A stretch of 64,000 nucleotides of DNA from JBBROS01 sp965213855 (GCA_965213855.1 CBDCAA010000009.1:1-64000), one strand, 5' to 3'; counted from the stretch's first letter, positions 18,596 through 28,663 are shown. A program made the numbers and translations. The notes: generated by a model not told the origin, from the sequence alone.

Positions 18596-19406
18596 GGGTC
18601 CGCCGCAACAGCAACTGATCGACCAAGATCGGCACCAGCAGCACCAGCACGAGCAGCACCGCCAACGCGTTCGCCAGGTTCGGGTCCGTGAACACGTCCC
18701 CCGTCACCAGCTCGCCGATCCGGATCGTGACCAGGTTCGCGCCCCCGCCGATCAGCGCATAGGCCGTCGCATACGTGCCCATCGCGTTGGCGAACAGCAG
18801 GATGAAGCTGCCGATCAGGCTCGGCGCCAAGATCGGCAGGCCGATGCGCACCCAGAACGTCAGCCGCGACGCGCCCATCAGCCGCGCCTGCTCGGCCAGG
18901 TCCGGCGTCAGCGCGCCCAGGCTCGGGAACAGCACCAGCACCGCGAACGGCACCTGGAAATACGCGTAGACCAGCATCAACCCTTGCAGCGAGTAGATGT
19001 TGAAGTCCGGTAGCAGCCCCGATCGCGCCATCAGCAGCGTCACCACCCCATTGACCCCCGCCAAGGTCGTGAACGCCAGCGCCAGCGGCACGCCGACGAA
19101 GTTGCTGGCCACGTTGAACAGCGTCAGGAACCGCCGCTGCACCGCAGCCGAGCGCCGATGCAACGCGAGGCTCAACGGCAGCCCGACCCCGAGGCCGACC
19201 GCGCTCGTGATCAGCGAGACGTTGACGCTGGTCACGAACGCGCCCCGGTAGAACCGGCTGCCGAGCAGCGCGCCATAGTTCGCCAACGACCAGGCCCCGC
19301 CCTGGACGAAGCTGCCCGACACGACCGATAGCATCGGCGCGACCTGGAACCCGAGCACCACCACCATGAACGGTGCCGCCCAAAGCCACGCCACCCGCCG
19401 GCTCAC
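18588..19406 (-). CDS. ABC transporter permease, first subunit
   Basis: 272 residues, six hydrophobic segments, starting MSRRVAWLWAAPFMVVVLGFQ. The EAA loop reads AEQARLMGASRLTFWVRIGLPILAPS. It pairs with the following permease to form the membrane channel of the importer. It starts 39 bases after the binding-protein gene and has no separate promoter that I can see. Confidence 0.9.
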   Translation of the reverse strand: MSRRVAWLWAAPFMVVVLGFQVAPMLSVVSGSFVQGGAWSLANYGALLGSRFYRGAFVTSVNVSLITSAVGLGVGLPLSLALHRRSAAVQRRFLTLFNVASNFVGVPLALAFTTLAGVNGVVTLLMARSGLLPDFNIYSLQGLMLVYAYFQVPFAVLVLFPSLGALTPDLAEQARLMGASRLTFWVRIGLPILAPSLIGSFILLFANAMGTYATAYALIGGGANLVTIRIGELVTGDVFTDPNLANALAVLLVLVLLVPILVDQLLLRRTRG

Positions 19407-19445
19407 GCCCCCGCGCCGGCGCCGACCGCCACGCTACATCCCACC

Positions 19446-20504
19446 CTACATTTCAGTCAGGACCTTCTCCTGCCATAGCGCCGGAACGCGCCGGGCGCCG
19501 TCGGCCCAGGCCGCCGGGTCGATCGGTCGCGCCTTGGCGTATTGCGCCGCCGGCAGCAGCTTCGCCTTCGCCGCGTCCGACAGCGTCAGGTGATCGACCC
19601 GGATCGGGCGGGCGTAGCCGTCGGCCAGGTTCGCCTGGCCCTCATCGCTGAAGATGTACTCGCGAACCAGCATTGCCGCGTTCGGGTTCTTGGCGAACTT
19701 GTTGATGATCGTCGAGTAGCCGCTGGTGACCGAGCCGTCGGACGGGATGACGACGCCGAAACGGTCGCCACCGACCTTGTCGCGATAGTTCAGCGCATTG
19801 AAGTCCCACATCAGGCCGACCTGGATCTCGCCGCGCCCCATGTTGGCCGGCAGCGCCGCGATGGTCAGAAGACGTTTTTGTTTTGCGAGCTTGGCGAATA
19901 GGTCCATCGCCGGGTCGACCCGGCTTTCGTTGCCGCCCATCGCGATCGCGCAGGCGAGTACGGCGGCGTTGGACTGCGACGCCTTGCCGACGTCGCCGGC
20001 CGCGACCTTGTATGTGCCGGTCAGCAGGTCGGCCCAGGATTTCGGCGGGTTCGCGACATCCTTGGCCACCACGAATGCGATCGTCCCGGTATAGGCCAGC
20101 ATCCATTGCCCGTCGGCATCGCGCGCCCAATCCGGGATCTGCCCGTAGGTGGTCGGCTTGTAGGAGGCTGCCAGCCCGCGCTCGACCGCGACACGGCAGA
20201 AGTCGAAGCCGACATCGCCGATGTCGGCCGACGCATTCGCCCGCTCGGCGGCGAACTTCGCCAACTCCTCGGCACTGCTCATGTCGGTGTCGACGTGCTT
20301 CAGGCCATACTTGGTCGTGACATCGCTCCAGGTCGCGGCCCAATTCGCCCAGTCGTCAGGCATGCCGACACTGTTGACGGTACCCTCCTTGCGTGCCCGC
20401 TCGATGAGATCGTCGATCGGGGCGGCCGACGCCGGCCCGGCGAGCGTCGCTGCGGCGCTGCCGGCTGCGAGGGCAAGGCCGGCACGTCTGGTGAGAGGTG
20501 TCAT
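19446..20504 (-). CDS. ABC transporter periplasmic substrate-binding protein
   Basis: 352 residues from the ATG at 20502-20504. The N-terminus MTPLTRRAGLALAAGSAAATLAG is a signal peptide, possibly Tat-type (TRRAGLAL), cleaved near ASA-AP. The mature protein has the PotD/FbpA-like order: EGTVNSVGMPDDWANWA, SADIGDVGFDF, then NPPKSWADLLTGTYKVAAGDVGKASQSNA. It is the first gene of the importer operon. Homologous proteins bind small cations, metals or phosphonates; the ligand cannot be read here. Confidence 0.88.
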   Translation of the reverse strand: MTPLTRRAGLALAAGSAAATLAGPASAAPIDDLIERARKEGTVNSVGMPDDWANWAATWSDVTTKYGLKHVDTDMSSAEELAKFAAERANASADIGDVGFDFCRVAVERGLAASYKPTTYGQIPDWARDADGQWMLAYTGTIAFVVAKDVANPPKSWADLLTGTYKVAAGDVGKASQSNAAVLACAIAMGGNESRVDPAMDLFAKLAKQKRLLTIAALPANMGRGEIQVGLMWDFNALNYRDKVGGDRFGVVIPSDGSVTSGYSTIINKFAKNPNAAMLVREYIFSDEGQANLADGYARPIRVDHLTLSDAAKAKLLPAAQYAKARPIDPAAWADGARRVPALWQEKVLTEM

Positions 20505-20582
20505 GAGCGGTCGCCTCGGTTTTGCTTGCCCGGACGCTGCCGGAAGCAACGAGGGTACGTCAACGCTCCCCGTGCTGGGCGC

Positions 20583-22388
20583 TCACCGCAGTTGCCGTCC
20601 GTCGGGAGGTTGCTGCCGGCTGGGCGCGGGCGGCTCGTCGCTCCGGAGTCTGCTCGACAGGAGTTCGCCGAAGTGTTCCAGCACGGGGTAGGCTGCGGCG
20701 GCGACGATGTGCGCATTGACCCGTTTCAGATCGCGCAGCGCATCGAGGTGGAGCGAGGTGCTGGCTACGACGGCCGGCCCGGCGCGGAGCCGGGCGTAAT
20801 GGGTCGCGGTCGCGTCCGTTTCGAGGTCGCGGAAGATCTCCTTTTCGGCGGCCAGCAAGCGCGCTGCCCGGATATCCTCGGTCACGAACAACGACGCGGC
20901 CGCGTGAAGGTTGGTCAACAGCCGGTCCAGCGCCGAGAGCAGGGTCGACCGCTCGGTGTCGGAGAACGGAACGCCCCGCTTCAGGCTTTTCGCGACGAGG
21001 CCGAGCAGGTTCCGGTCCACGACGTCACCGGCGTGCCCCATATTGGCGGCGAACAACAAGATCTGCGCCGTCCTACGGTGGTCCGCATCGGTCATGGCCG
21101 CCGGGTCGAGCCGGTCCAGATAGCTTCGGATCGCGCCGTTCAGCGTTTCGAGCACGTCGTCCAGGCGGCGTGTCTCGGCGATGCGGCGGCGCTCCCCGTG
21201 CTGGAGCGTGTCGCGTAGGCCCGTCAGCATCGCTTCCAGTACATCGGCCAGGCGGAGCGCTTCCCGGGCGGCAGCACCGAGTGCCACGACCGGCACTTCG
21301 GCGGCGGCGGCATCGAGATAGAGTGGCCGGCTCGGGTCGGCCGGATCGATCCGGGCCGGGAGCAGCCGCCGAAGCAGGACGGCGTAGGCAGGCAGGACGG
21401 GCAGCATCGCGGCCGCGAGCACGAGATTGAACAGCGTGTGGAAGTCCGCCACGGCGCGCTCGGCGTCCGGCTCGACCGCGACCATCAGGCGGCCGACCGG
21501 ACCCAGCATGGCGAGCGCCAGGCAGACGCCGACGATCCGGGCAAGAAGGTTCCCGACTGGAACCCGGCGGGCGGCCGGATCCGCCGCGGCGTTCTCAAGG
21601 CATGGGTTGATGGCCGTGCCGAGGTTGGCGCCGAGCACGAGGGCGAAGGCGGCATGGGGCGGCACGACGCCCTTGCTCGCAAGCGACATGATCAGGAGGA
21701 TCACGGCGACCGAGGAGTGCGCCGCCCACGCCAGACCGGCCGCGAGTAGAACGTCCAGCACCGGCTCCGTCGCGATTGCGCCCAGGAGCAAGCGAAGACT
21801 GGGCACATCCTCATAGGGGGTGACGAGGTCGAGCAGCTGGTGAAGGGCCATGAGCATCAGGCCCAAGCCGATCAGCACACGGCCGAAATCCCGCGGCCCG
21901 GCCGTCGCGCGGCCGAAGGTGAGCACGCCCAGCAGGACCAGCACCGGCGCGACCGAGGCGACATCGAACGAGAGCGCTTGCACGATCATCGTCGTCCCGA
22001 CGTTCGCGCCCAGCATGACGGCCAGCGCCGGCACCAGATCGACCATCCCGGCCGCGGCGAAGCTGGTGACCATCAGTCCGGTCGCGGTGCTGCTCTGCAG
22101 GATCGCCGTGATGCCCAGCCCGGCAAGGAAGGCGTTCGGCCGGGTTCGCAGCGCCGAGACGAGGAACACGCGGAGCCGATCGCCGAACGCGCGCTGCACG
22201 CCCGTCTGAACCATACGCACGCCCCACAGCAGCAGCGCGATGGCTCCGGCCAGGTCGAGGAGGGTGAGTGGAAAGGCGATGTCGACCTCCAGGAAGGGGA
22301 GTGGCCGCCCATGGTCCCCACGCGGCGTGCACGTTCGGTTTCTATAAGATGAGCCGTGGCGGAAGGCGATCAGCCATCCCGCCGACAT
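20583..22388 (-). CDS. Na/Pi cotransporter family protein with PhoU-like C-terminal domain
   Basis: About 601 residues. The membrane half has the duplicated NptA/SLC34-type signature QSSTATGLMVTSFAAAGMV with GANVGTTM, repeated as HSSVAVILLIMSLA with GANLGTAINPCLE. Residues from about 350 on are helical and resemble PhoU (DVLETLNGAIRSYLDRLDP and similar). Such proteins take up phosphate with sodium. The start at 22386-22388 has GGGAG four bases before it but gives about 35 N-terminal residues that look non-native (YRNRTCTPRGDHG). The true start may be near VDIAFPLTLLDLAGAIAL, around 22283. It is divergent from the molybdenum hydroxylase operon. Confidence 0.85.
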   Translation of the reverse strand: MSAGWLIAFRHGSSYRNRTCTPRGDHGRPLPFLEVDIAFPLTLLDLAGAIALLLWGVRMVQTGVQRAFGDRLRVFLVSALRTRPNAFLAGLGITAILQSSTATGLMVTSFAAAGMVDLVPALAVMLGANVGTTMIVQALSFDVASVAPVLVLLGVLTFGRATAGPRDFGRVLIGLGLMLMALHQLLDLVTPYEDVPSLRLLLGAIATEPVLDVLLAAGLAWAAHSSVAVILLIMSLASKGVVPPHAAFALVLGANLGTAINPCLENAAADPAARRVPVGNLLARIVGVCLALAMLGPVGRLMVAVEPDAERAVADFHTLFNLVLAAAMLPVLPAYAVLLRRLLPARIDPADPSRPLYLDAAAAEVPVVALGAAAREALRLADVLEAMLTGLRDTLQHGERRRIAETRRLDDVLETLNGAIRSYLDRLDPAAMTDADHRRTAQILLFAANMGHAGDVVDRNLLGLVAKSLKRGVPFSDTERSTLLSALDRLLTNLHAAASLFVTEDIRAARLLAAEKEIFRDLETDATATHYARLRAGPAVVASTSLHLDALRDLKRVNAHIVAAAAYPVLEHFGELLSSRLRSDEPPAPSRQQPPDGRQLR

Positions 22389-22494
22389 GTTGCTCCCACG
22401 GATCGGCCAAACCCGCGAAATAGCCGCCAAGCGCAGGAAAGACACTGAGCCGGCCGCCCGCTTACCCTGCGCCCATCCAGTTGGGAGCTTCGCG

Positions 22495-23154
22495 GTGTCC
22501 GGCCCTTCTCATGAACTTCTCACCCCCGATAATTGCGTCGTGGCCTTGATCGACCATCAGCCGCAGATGCTGTTCGGGGTCGCGAACTTCGACCGGCAAG
22601 CTGTCATCAACAACACCGTCGGGCTGGCCAAAGCGGCCAAGCTGTTCGGGGTGCCGACCGTGCTCTCCACAGTCGAGACGGAGAGCTTCTCCGGCTACAT
22701 GTGGCCGCAACTCCGCGCCGTGTTCCCCGACGCACCCCTGTATGAGCGCACGTCGATGAATGCCTGGGAGGACGTGCCGTTCAAGGCGGCCATCCAGGCG
22801 ACAGGGCGGCGCAAGATCGTGCTTGCCGGACTGTGGACCGAGGTTTGCGTCGCGTTCCCGACCATCCAGGCGATCGCCGAGGGGTTCGAGGTCTTTGTGG
22901 TCGAGGACGCGTGCGGCGACATCAGCGAGGTCGCGCACCGGGCGGCGATGCAGCGGGTGGTGCAGGCCGGCGCGGTGCCGATGACCTGGATCCAAACGAT
23001 GCTGGAATGGCAGCGCGATTGGGCGCGGACGGCCACCTATGGCGGAGTGGTCGAGATCGTCGGCGCGCATGGCGGCGCGTACGGGGTGGGCGTGGAATAC
23101 GCGAAGACCATGCTGGGCGGCCATTCCGCCGCGAAGCCGCTGGCCGCGGAGTGA
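22495..23154 (+). CDS. isochorismatase family hydrolase (YcaC-like)
   Basis: 219 residues from the GTG at 22495, with GGGAG about 8 bases upstream. The cysteine-hydrolase triad is visible: aspartate in VALIDHQPQML, a lysine in RRKIVLAGLWTEVCVAF, and the nucleophile cysteine in TEVC. Members cleave amides or similar C-N bonds (nicotinamide, ureidoacrylate, N-carbamoyl compounds). It overlaps the next gene (GTGA) and so heads a four-gene operon with a three-subunit molybdenum hydroxylase. A shared pathway, amide hydrolysis plus aldehyde or N-heterocycle oxidation, is inferred. Confidence 0.88.
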   Translation: MSGPSHELLTPDNCVVALIDHQPQMLFGVANFDRQAVINNTVGLAKAAKLFGVPTVLSTVETESFSGYMWPQLRAVFPDAPLYERTSMNAWEDVPFKAAIQATGRRKIVLAGLWTEVCVAFPTIQAIAEGFEVFVVEDACGDISEVAHRAAMQRVVQAGAVPMTWIQTMLEWQRDWARTATYGGVVEIVGAHGGAYGVGVEYAKTMLGGHSAAKPLAAE

Positions 23155-23642
23155 ACGACCCGACGCTCGAACTGACGCTGACGGTCAATGGCGCGGCCCA
23201 TGCCGTCACGCTCGACACCCGCGTCACCTTGCTGGACGCGCTCCGTGATCACCTTGGCCTGCATGGCACCAAGAAGGGGTGCGATCACGGGCTGTGCGGG
23301 GCTTGCACCGTCCTGGTGGACGGGGAACGGCGCGTGTCCTGCCTGATGCTGGCCGCGACCGCCGAAGGCCGGGCCGTGACGACGATCGAAGGCATCGCCC
23401 GGCCGGACGGGCCGCTGCACCCGCTGCAGCAGGCCTTCATCGACCATGACGCCTTCCAGTGCGGCTACTGCACCCCCGGGCAGATCATGTCCGCCCTCGG
23501 CGCCATCGCCGCCGGCGACATCCGGACTGCGGCCGATATCCCGGCGGCCCTCGACAACATCTGCCGATGCGGGGCCTACGACAACATCAAGGCGGCGATC
23601 GCCAGCGTGCTCGAAACATCCGCGCTGGACGTTGCCGCATGA
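23151..23642 (+). CDS. molybdenum hydroxylase 2Fe-2S subunit (PaoA/XdhC-type small subunit)
   Basis: 163 residues. A plant-type ferredoxin cluster is seen in GCDHGLCGACTVLVDG near residues 43-58. A second C-terminal 2Fe-2S cluster shows CGYCTPGQ near 102 and CRCGAYDNI near 137. Both are standard for the small subunit of the xanthine oxidase family and carry electrons from the molybdenum site to FAD. Unlike E. coli PaoA, no Tat signal precedes the first strand (it starts VNDPTLELTLTVNG), so the complex should be cytoplasmic. The GTG start overlaps the hydrolase stop; the next ATG overlaps its own stop. Confidence 0.92.
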   Translation: MNDPTLELTLTVNGAAHAVTLDTRVTLLDALRDHLGLHGTKKGCDHGLCGACTVLVDGERRVSCLMLAATAEGRAVTTIEGIARPDGPLHPLQQAFIDHDAFQCGYCTPGQIMSALGAIAAGDIRTAADIPAALDNICRCGAYDNIKAAIASVLETSALDVAA

Positions 23643-24628
23643 CGCCGTTCGCCTACCGCCGTCCGCCCGGCATCGAGGCCGCACTCGGCCTGCTTGCCGA
23701 GACGCCGGACGCCGCGGTCCTGGCCGGCGGCACCTGCCTGCTCGATCTGATGAAGCAGGGCGTCGAGCGGCCCGGTACGGTCATCGACCTGAACTTCGCG
23801 CGCGATTTGAAGGGGATCGCGGTCACGCCGCAAGGCACCCTGCGCATCGGTGCCGCGACGACGCTGAGCCATGTCGCGCGCTCCAGCGCGATCGATGGGT
23901 GGCCGCTGCTGCGCGAGACGATCGTCGACGGCCTGACACCGCAGCTCCGCAACGCGGCCAGCGTCGGCGGCAACGTCATGCAGCGTCCTCGATGCTTCTA
24001 CTTCCGCGAGCCTGGCTTCGCCTGCAACAAGCGGGAACCCGGCACCGGCTGTGCGGCGCGCGACGGGGTCCATTTCCAGCACGCCCTCTTCGGTGGCGCG
24101 GCCGCATCGGCCTGCATCGCGGTGCATCCGTCCGACCTCTGCGTGGCCCTTGCCGCCCTCGATGCATCCGCGGAGATCGCCGGACCGGCTGGCCGCCGCA
24201 CGCTTGCCCTATCCGAACTGCACCGCCTGCCGGGCGGCGACGCGACGCAGGAGACCAACCTGCAGGCTGGCGAGCTGCTCACGGCCATCGACATCCCGCC
24301 CCAGGGGGTGCGCGGCGGCGCGTACGTTAAAGGCAACGAAGGCTTCGCGCTCGCGTCCTGCGCGGCCCTGCTCGACCTGCGGGACGGGCGGATCGAAGCC
24401 GCCCGGATCGTGCTGGGCGGCGTCGCGCACGCCCCGTGGCGCGCCGCCGCGGCCGAGGCGGTGCTCGCAGAACGGCAGTCCACGCCCGCGGTCTTCGCGA
24501 GCGCCGCCGCTGCCGCGGTGGAGGGGGCCGAGGCCGACCAGCAGACCGCGTTCCGGGTCGCCCTGGTGAAGGCGGTGGTCGGCGAGGCGCTCGAGCGCGC
24601 ATTGGCCCGGGCGGGCGACCGGTCATGA
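23639..24628 (+). CDS. molybdenum hydroxylase FAD-binding subunit, PaoB-like with extra cysteine cluster
   Basis: 329 residues. The FAD site shows AVLAGGTCLLDLMKQGV and TPQLRNAASVGGNVMQRPRC. It is followed by CFYFREPGFACNKREPGTGC, a cysteine-rich insert like the one that binds a 4Fe-4S cluster in E. coli PaoB (YagS). That insert is absent from ordinary xanthine dehydrogenase FAD subunits and places the enzyme in the PaoABC aldehyde oxidoreductase group. The ATG overlaps the preceding stop, and its stop overlaps the next start. Confidence 0.9.
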   Translation: MTPFAYRRPPGIEAALGLLAETPDAAVLAGGTCLLDLMKQGVERPGTVIDLNFARDLKGIAVTPQGTLRIGAATTLSHVARSSAIDGWPLLRETIVDGLTPQLRNAASVGGNVMQRPRCFYFREPGFACNKREPGTGCAARDGVHFQHALFGGAAASACIAVHPSDLCVALAALDASAEIAGPAGRRTLALSELHRLPGGDATQETNLQAGELLTAIDIPPQGVRGGAYVKGNEGFALASCAALLDLRDGRIEAARIVLGGVAHAPWRAAAAEAVLAERQSTPAVFASAAAAAVEGAEADQQTAFRVALVKAVVGEALERALARAGDRS

Positions 24629-26865
24629 GCAACGTCCACCCACTCTATGTCGGCGGCAGCCAGCCGCGCGTGGAGGGGCGGCTGAAGGTCACGGGCCAGG
24701 CCCGCTACGTGGCCGAGCATGCGGCCGATCTCTACCCCAACCTGCGCCACGCGGTGATCGTTGGCGCCACGATCGCCGCCGGGCGGATCGACGCGATCGA
24801 TACCGCTGCCGCCGAGGCCGCGCCCGGGGTCGAGGCGGTGCTCACGCACCTGAACGCGCCCCGATTGCAACCGGTGCCGATTTTCCCGCTTGGCCCTGCC
24901 GGCGAGGGCCGTCCGCCGCTGCAGGACGACCTGATCGCGTATGGCGGGCAGGCGGTCGCCGTCGTCGTCGCCCGCACGCCGGAGCAGGCCCAGGCGGCCG
25001 CCGACCTCATCGCGGTCCGCTACGTCGCATCGCCCCATCACACCACCTGGGAGCTCGTCAGCGGCGAAGCGCAGCCGCAGCCGCTGCCGCCGCCTCTGGC
25101 TGCCCGGTTCGACCTGACCCGCGGCGACGTGGAAGCGGCCCTCGCCCGGGCGGCGCACGTTGTGCAGACCACGGCGGACACGCCAGGTCACAGCCAGAGC
25201 GCGATGGAGCTGGCGGCCACCGTCGCCGCGCCGGACGGGGCCGGCGGCCTCGTCGTGCACGACTCGACCCAGTGGGTGCTGGGGTGCCGCAACATGCTCG
25301 CCCGCCAGCTCGGGCTGCCGCTGGCGCGGGTGCGGGTGGTCGCGCCCTTCGTGGGCGGCGGGTTCGGGTCGAAGTGCTTCACCTGGCCGAATACGGTCCT
25401 GGCGGCGCTGGCCGCACTCACGACCGGCACGCCCGTCCGCCTGGTGCTGTCACGGGCGCAGATGCACCTCGCGACCGGCTGCCGCCCTGCCGCGCACCAG
25501 ACGATCACGCTGGGCGCCGATGCGGACGGCCGGCTGGCCGCGATCCGGCAGCACGCGACCAGCCAGACGTCTGTCGGCGACGTGTTCGTCCGCGCCGTGG
25601 GCGAGGTGTCGGAGGTGCTATACGGCTGCGCCAACCTCGAGACCCGCAACACCGTCCTGCGGGTCAACACCACGACGCCCACGAACATGCGGGCGCCCGG
25701 CGAGAGCTACGGCTCGTTCGCGCTCGAGACGGCGATGGACTTGCTGGCAGAAAAGATCGGCATCGATCCGGTCGAGCTGCGGCTTCGCAACGTCCCGGCC
25801 GCGCACCCGGAAGACGGCACGCCGTTCTCGACCAGCGCGCTGCGGGAGTGCCTGACCGAGGGCGCCGCGGCCTTCGGCTGGTCCGGCCGCGGGCCGGCCG
25901 GGACGATGCGGGATGGGCGCGAGAGGGTCGGCTGGGGCATGGCCGCGGCCTGCTACGGCGCCTATCGCAGCCAGGCCGCCGTGCGCGCGGCGATGCTGGC
26001 GGACGGCAGCGTAGAAGTCGCCTCGGCCACCCACGAGATCGGGTCCGGAACCACCACCCTGATGGCCCAGGTCGCGGCGGACGCGCTCGGCGTGGACATC
26101 GCGCGCGTGCGGGTCGTGCTTGGCGACACCGACCTGCCGGCCGCTCCCGTCCATGGCGCGTCGCGGAATGCCGGAACGATCGGGCCCGCCGTGCTGGCGG
26201 CCGCCGCCGCGCTGAAAAGCGAACTCGAGGCGCTCACGATCCCGGGGGACCCGCCCGGCGACCATCCCGCGCTGCTGCGCCGCCTGGGGCGGGACCGCGT
26301 CGAGGTGGTTCGCCGCGCCGGTCCGCCGGAGCTCGACGACGCTGCCTTTGCCACGTTGGCCTCGGGCGTGAACACCATCCGCATGCCGACCACCAAGACC
26401 GCCGCAATGTATGCCTTCGCCGCCCATTTCGCCGAGGTCCGGGTGCGGCCCGAGCTCGGCCAGGTCCGGGTGACGCGGATGCTCACCCGGTGCGACATCG
26501 GCCGGGTGCTGAACCCGATGCAGGCGCGCAGCCAAGTCCTGGGCGGCCTCGTGTTCGGCATCGGCATGGCGTTGTCCGAGCAGATCATCCCCGACCCGGC
26601 GACCGGCCGCATCGTCTCTGCCGGCATCACCGAATATTGGCTTCCGGGCATGGGCATGATGCCGGACTTCGACATCGGCTTCGTCGGCGGGGCGGATTAC
26701 GTCGCGAACGAGCTGGGGGCGAAGGGTGCAGGCGAGATCGGCACCGTCGGCAGCGCGGCGGCGATCGCCAACGCCGTCTGGCACGCGACCGGACAGCGGT
26801 GCCAGCAGCTGCCGATCACCGTCGACAAGCTTCTCCGTGCCACGTCCGGCGGACTTTCGGCCTGA
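24625..26865 (+). CDS. molybdenum hydroxylase large (molybdopterin-binding) subunit, PaoC-like
   Basis: 746 residues. The aldehyde oxidase/xanthine dehydrogenase a/b hammerhead domain is at about 20-125. It is followed by the molybdopterin domains with FVGGGFGSKCFTWP and MRAPGESYGSFALETAMD. The catalytic glutamate is in the C-terminal motif GAKGAGEIGTVGSAAA. It oxidises an aldehyde or N-heterocycle using water, with the 2Fe-2S, FAD and probable 4Fe-4S partners encoded directly upstream with 4-base overlaps. No chaperone or cofactor-insertion gene (PaoD/XdhC) follows; instead the DNA turns into gene remnants. Confidence 0.92.
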   Translation: MSNVHPLYVGGSQPRVEGRLKVTGQARYVAEHAADLYPNLRHAVIVGATIAAGRIDAIDTAAAEAAPGVEAVLTHLNAPRLQPVPIFPLGPAGEGRPPLQDDLIAYGGQAVAVVVARTPEQAQAAADLIAVRYVASPHHTTWELVSGEAQPQPLPPPLAARFDLTRGDVEAALARAAHVVQTTADTPGHSQSAMELAATVAAPDGAGGLVVHDSTQWVLGCRNMLARQLGLPLARVRVVAPFVGGGFGSKCFTWPNTVLAALAALTTGTPVRLVLSRAQMHLATGCRPAAHQTITLGADADGRLAAIRQHATSQTSVGDVFVRAVGEVSEVLYGCANLETRNTVLRVNTTTPTNMRAPGESYGSFALETAMDLLAEKIGIDPVELRLRNVPAAHPEDGTPFSTSALRECLTEGAAAFGWSGRGPAGTMRDGRERVGWGMAAACYGAYRSQAAVRAAMLADGSVEVASATHEIGSGTTTLMAQVAADALGVDIARVRVVLGDTDLPAAPVHGASRNAGTIGPAVLAAAAALKSELEALTIPGDPPGDHPALLRRLGRDRVEVVRRAGPPELDDAAFATLASGVNTIRMPTTKTAAMYAFAAHFAEVRVRPELGQVRVTRMLTRCDIGRVLNPMQARSQVLGGLVFGIGMALSEQIIPDPATGRIVSAGITEYWLPGMGMMPDFDIGFVGGADYVANELGAKGAGEIGTVGSAAAIANAVWHATGQRCQQLPITVDKLLRATSGGLSA

Positions 26866-26936
26866 CCGAACCGACGGGCCGACCGGCAAGGGCCGGGCGC
26901 TTGGATGCGCAGCCGAACACGCGTGGGCGAGGTAGT

Positions 26937-27452
<516 letters not shown>

Positions 27453-27457
27453 GCGCC

Positions 27458-27730
27458 GTCTCGATCGTGGCCGACGACCTGCCCGGCTGGCCGGACGGGC
27501 TTGCCTTGGACGATGCGGGACGTGTCTATGTCTCTTGCTACGAGCCGTCGCGCATCTTGCGGCTGGAGGGCGGTTCGGCCCACATCCTGATCGAGGACCC
27601 GTTCGCGCACATGCTGTGCCACCCGACCAACGTCGCGTTCCGCGGCTCGACCCTGTTCAGCGCCGATCTGGGCCGCTGGCATGTCACGGCGATCGCCTGT
27701 GATGCGGCAGGGCCGTCGCTGCCGCGATGA
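27458..27730 (+). pseudogene. C-terminal fragment of an SMP-30/gluconolactonase/LRE family protein
   Basis: About 90 codons read VSIVADDLPGWPDGLALDDAGRVYVSCYEPSRIL and later CHPTNVAFRGSTLFSADLGRWHVTAI. These are the last two or three blades of the six-bladed SMP-30/gluconolactonase propeller, normally about 290 residues. The first two thirds are missing, and the fragment abuts the ABC ATPase remnant directly. No credible start codon or ribosome site belongs to it. Its TGA overlaps the ATG of the SDR gene, so the original gene pair was translationally coupled. Confidence 0.75.
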
Positions 27731-28509
27731 GGTTTTCGGGCCGGCATGCCCTCGTCACTGGCGGCGGGAGCGGCATCGGCCGCGCGGTGGCGGTCCGCTT
27801 GGCTGCAGAGGGCGCCAGCGTCGCCGTCAACTACACGGGCGAGGAGGCAGGGGCGGCCGCGACGCTGGCGCTGCTGCCCGGCGCCGCCGCCCGCCATATG
27901 ACGGTGCGCGCCGATGTCGCGGACGAGGACGAGGTTGCTGCCATGGTGGCGGCCGTCCTGGCCCGGTTCGGCCGGCTCGACATCCTGGTCAACAACGCGG
28001 GGATCGTGGAGGGGGCGGCGTCCGACGAGATGACCTTGCGGCAGTGGCAGCGCGTGCTCGACGTGAACCTGTCCGGCACCATGCTGTGCGCGCGGGCCGC
28101 TCTGCGTCACTTCCTGGCACGGCCCGGCGGCGGCGTCATCGTCAACTGCTCCAGCGTGCACCAGACCATCCCGAAGCCCGGCTTCCTGGCCTATGCCGCC
28201 AGCAAGGCGGCGCTCGACAATCTGACGCGCACGCTGGCCTTGGAATATGCGGGCCGAGGCATCCGCGTGAATGCCGTGGGGCCGGGGGCGATCGTCACGC
28301 CGATGAACCGGGCCTGGACCGACGACCCCAGCGCCCGGGCCGTCGTGGAGGCGCACATCCCTGTCGGCCGTGCCGGCACCCCGGAGGAGATGGCGGCCGT
28401 GTTCGCGTTCCTCGCATCCGACGACGCCGCCTACGTGACTGGGCAGACGATCTATGCCTGCGGCGGACTGACCCTGTTTCCCGAGTTCCGGGTCAACTGG
28501 GCCACCTGA
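27727..28509 (+). CDS. SDR family NAD(P)-dependent oxidoreductase (glucose 1-dehydrogenase-like)
   Basis: 260 residues. The cofactor motif TGGGSGIGRA is at about 11-20, NNAG at about 90, the catalytic serine in NCSSVHQ, and YxxxK in YAASKAALDN near residue 158. The end, GLTLFPEFRVNWAT, is typical of classical SDRs annotated as glucose or sugar 1-dehydrogenases. The family reduces or oxidises alcohols, here possibly a sugar, since its former partner is a lactonase-type gene. With its upstream partner truncated, its expression may depend on a new promoter. Confidence 0.88.
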   Translation: MRFSGRHALVTGGGSGIGRAVAVRLAAEGASVAVNYTGEEAGAAATLALLPGAAARHMTVRADVADEDEVAAMVAAVLARFGRLDILVNNAGIVEGAASDEMTLRQWQRVLDVNLSGTMLCARAALRHFLARPGGGVIVNCSSVHQTIPKPGFLAYAASKAALDNLTRTLALEYAGRGIRVNAVGPGAIVTPMNRAWTDDPSARAVVEAHIPVGRAGTPEEMAAVFAFLASDDAAYVTGQTIYACGGLTLFPEFRVNWAT

Positions 28510-28642
28510 CGGCGCAGACGCGAACGAGGGGACCGGCATCGATCCCGCCGCCGGGGCCGGGGGGCAAGCGCTGCACTGGCCGCGGCGGTAAGGCACGCGG
28601 CGACAATTCATGCTTTATTCAGGCTTCAGCCCGATCATGATG

Positions 28643-28663
28643 CGCGTCTAGTGACAGGACGCG
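28643..28663. promoter_or_regulatory. inverted repeat upstream of the diguanylate cyclase gene
   Basis: CGCGTC and GACGCG are separated by nine bases, 19 bases before the ATG at 28682. It could be an operator overlapping the promoter or leader. Six-base GC-rich arms are common by chance in DNA this rich in GC. Confidence 0.25.
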
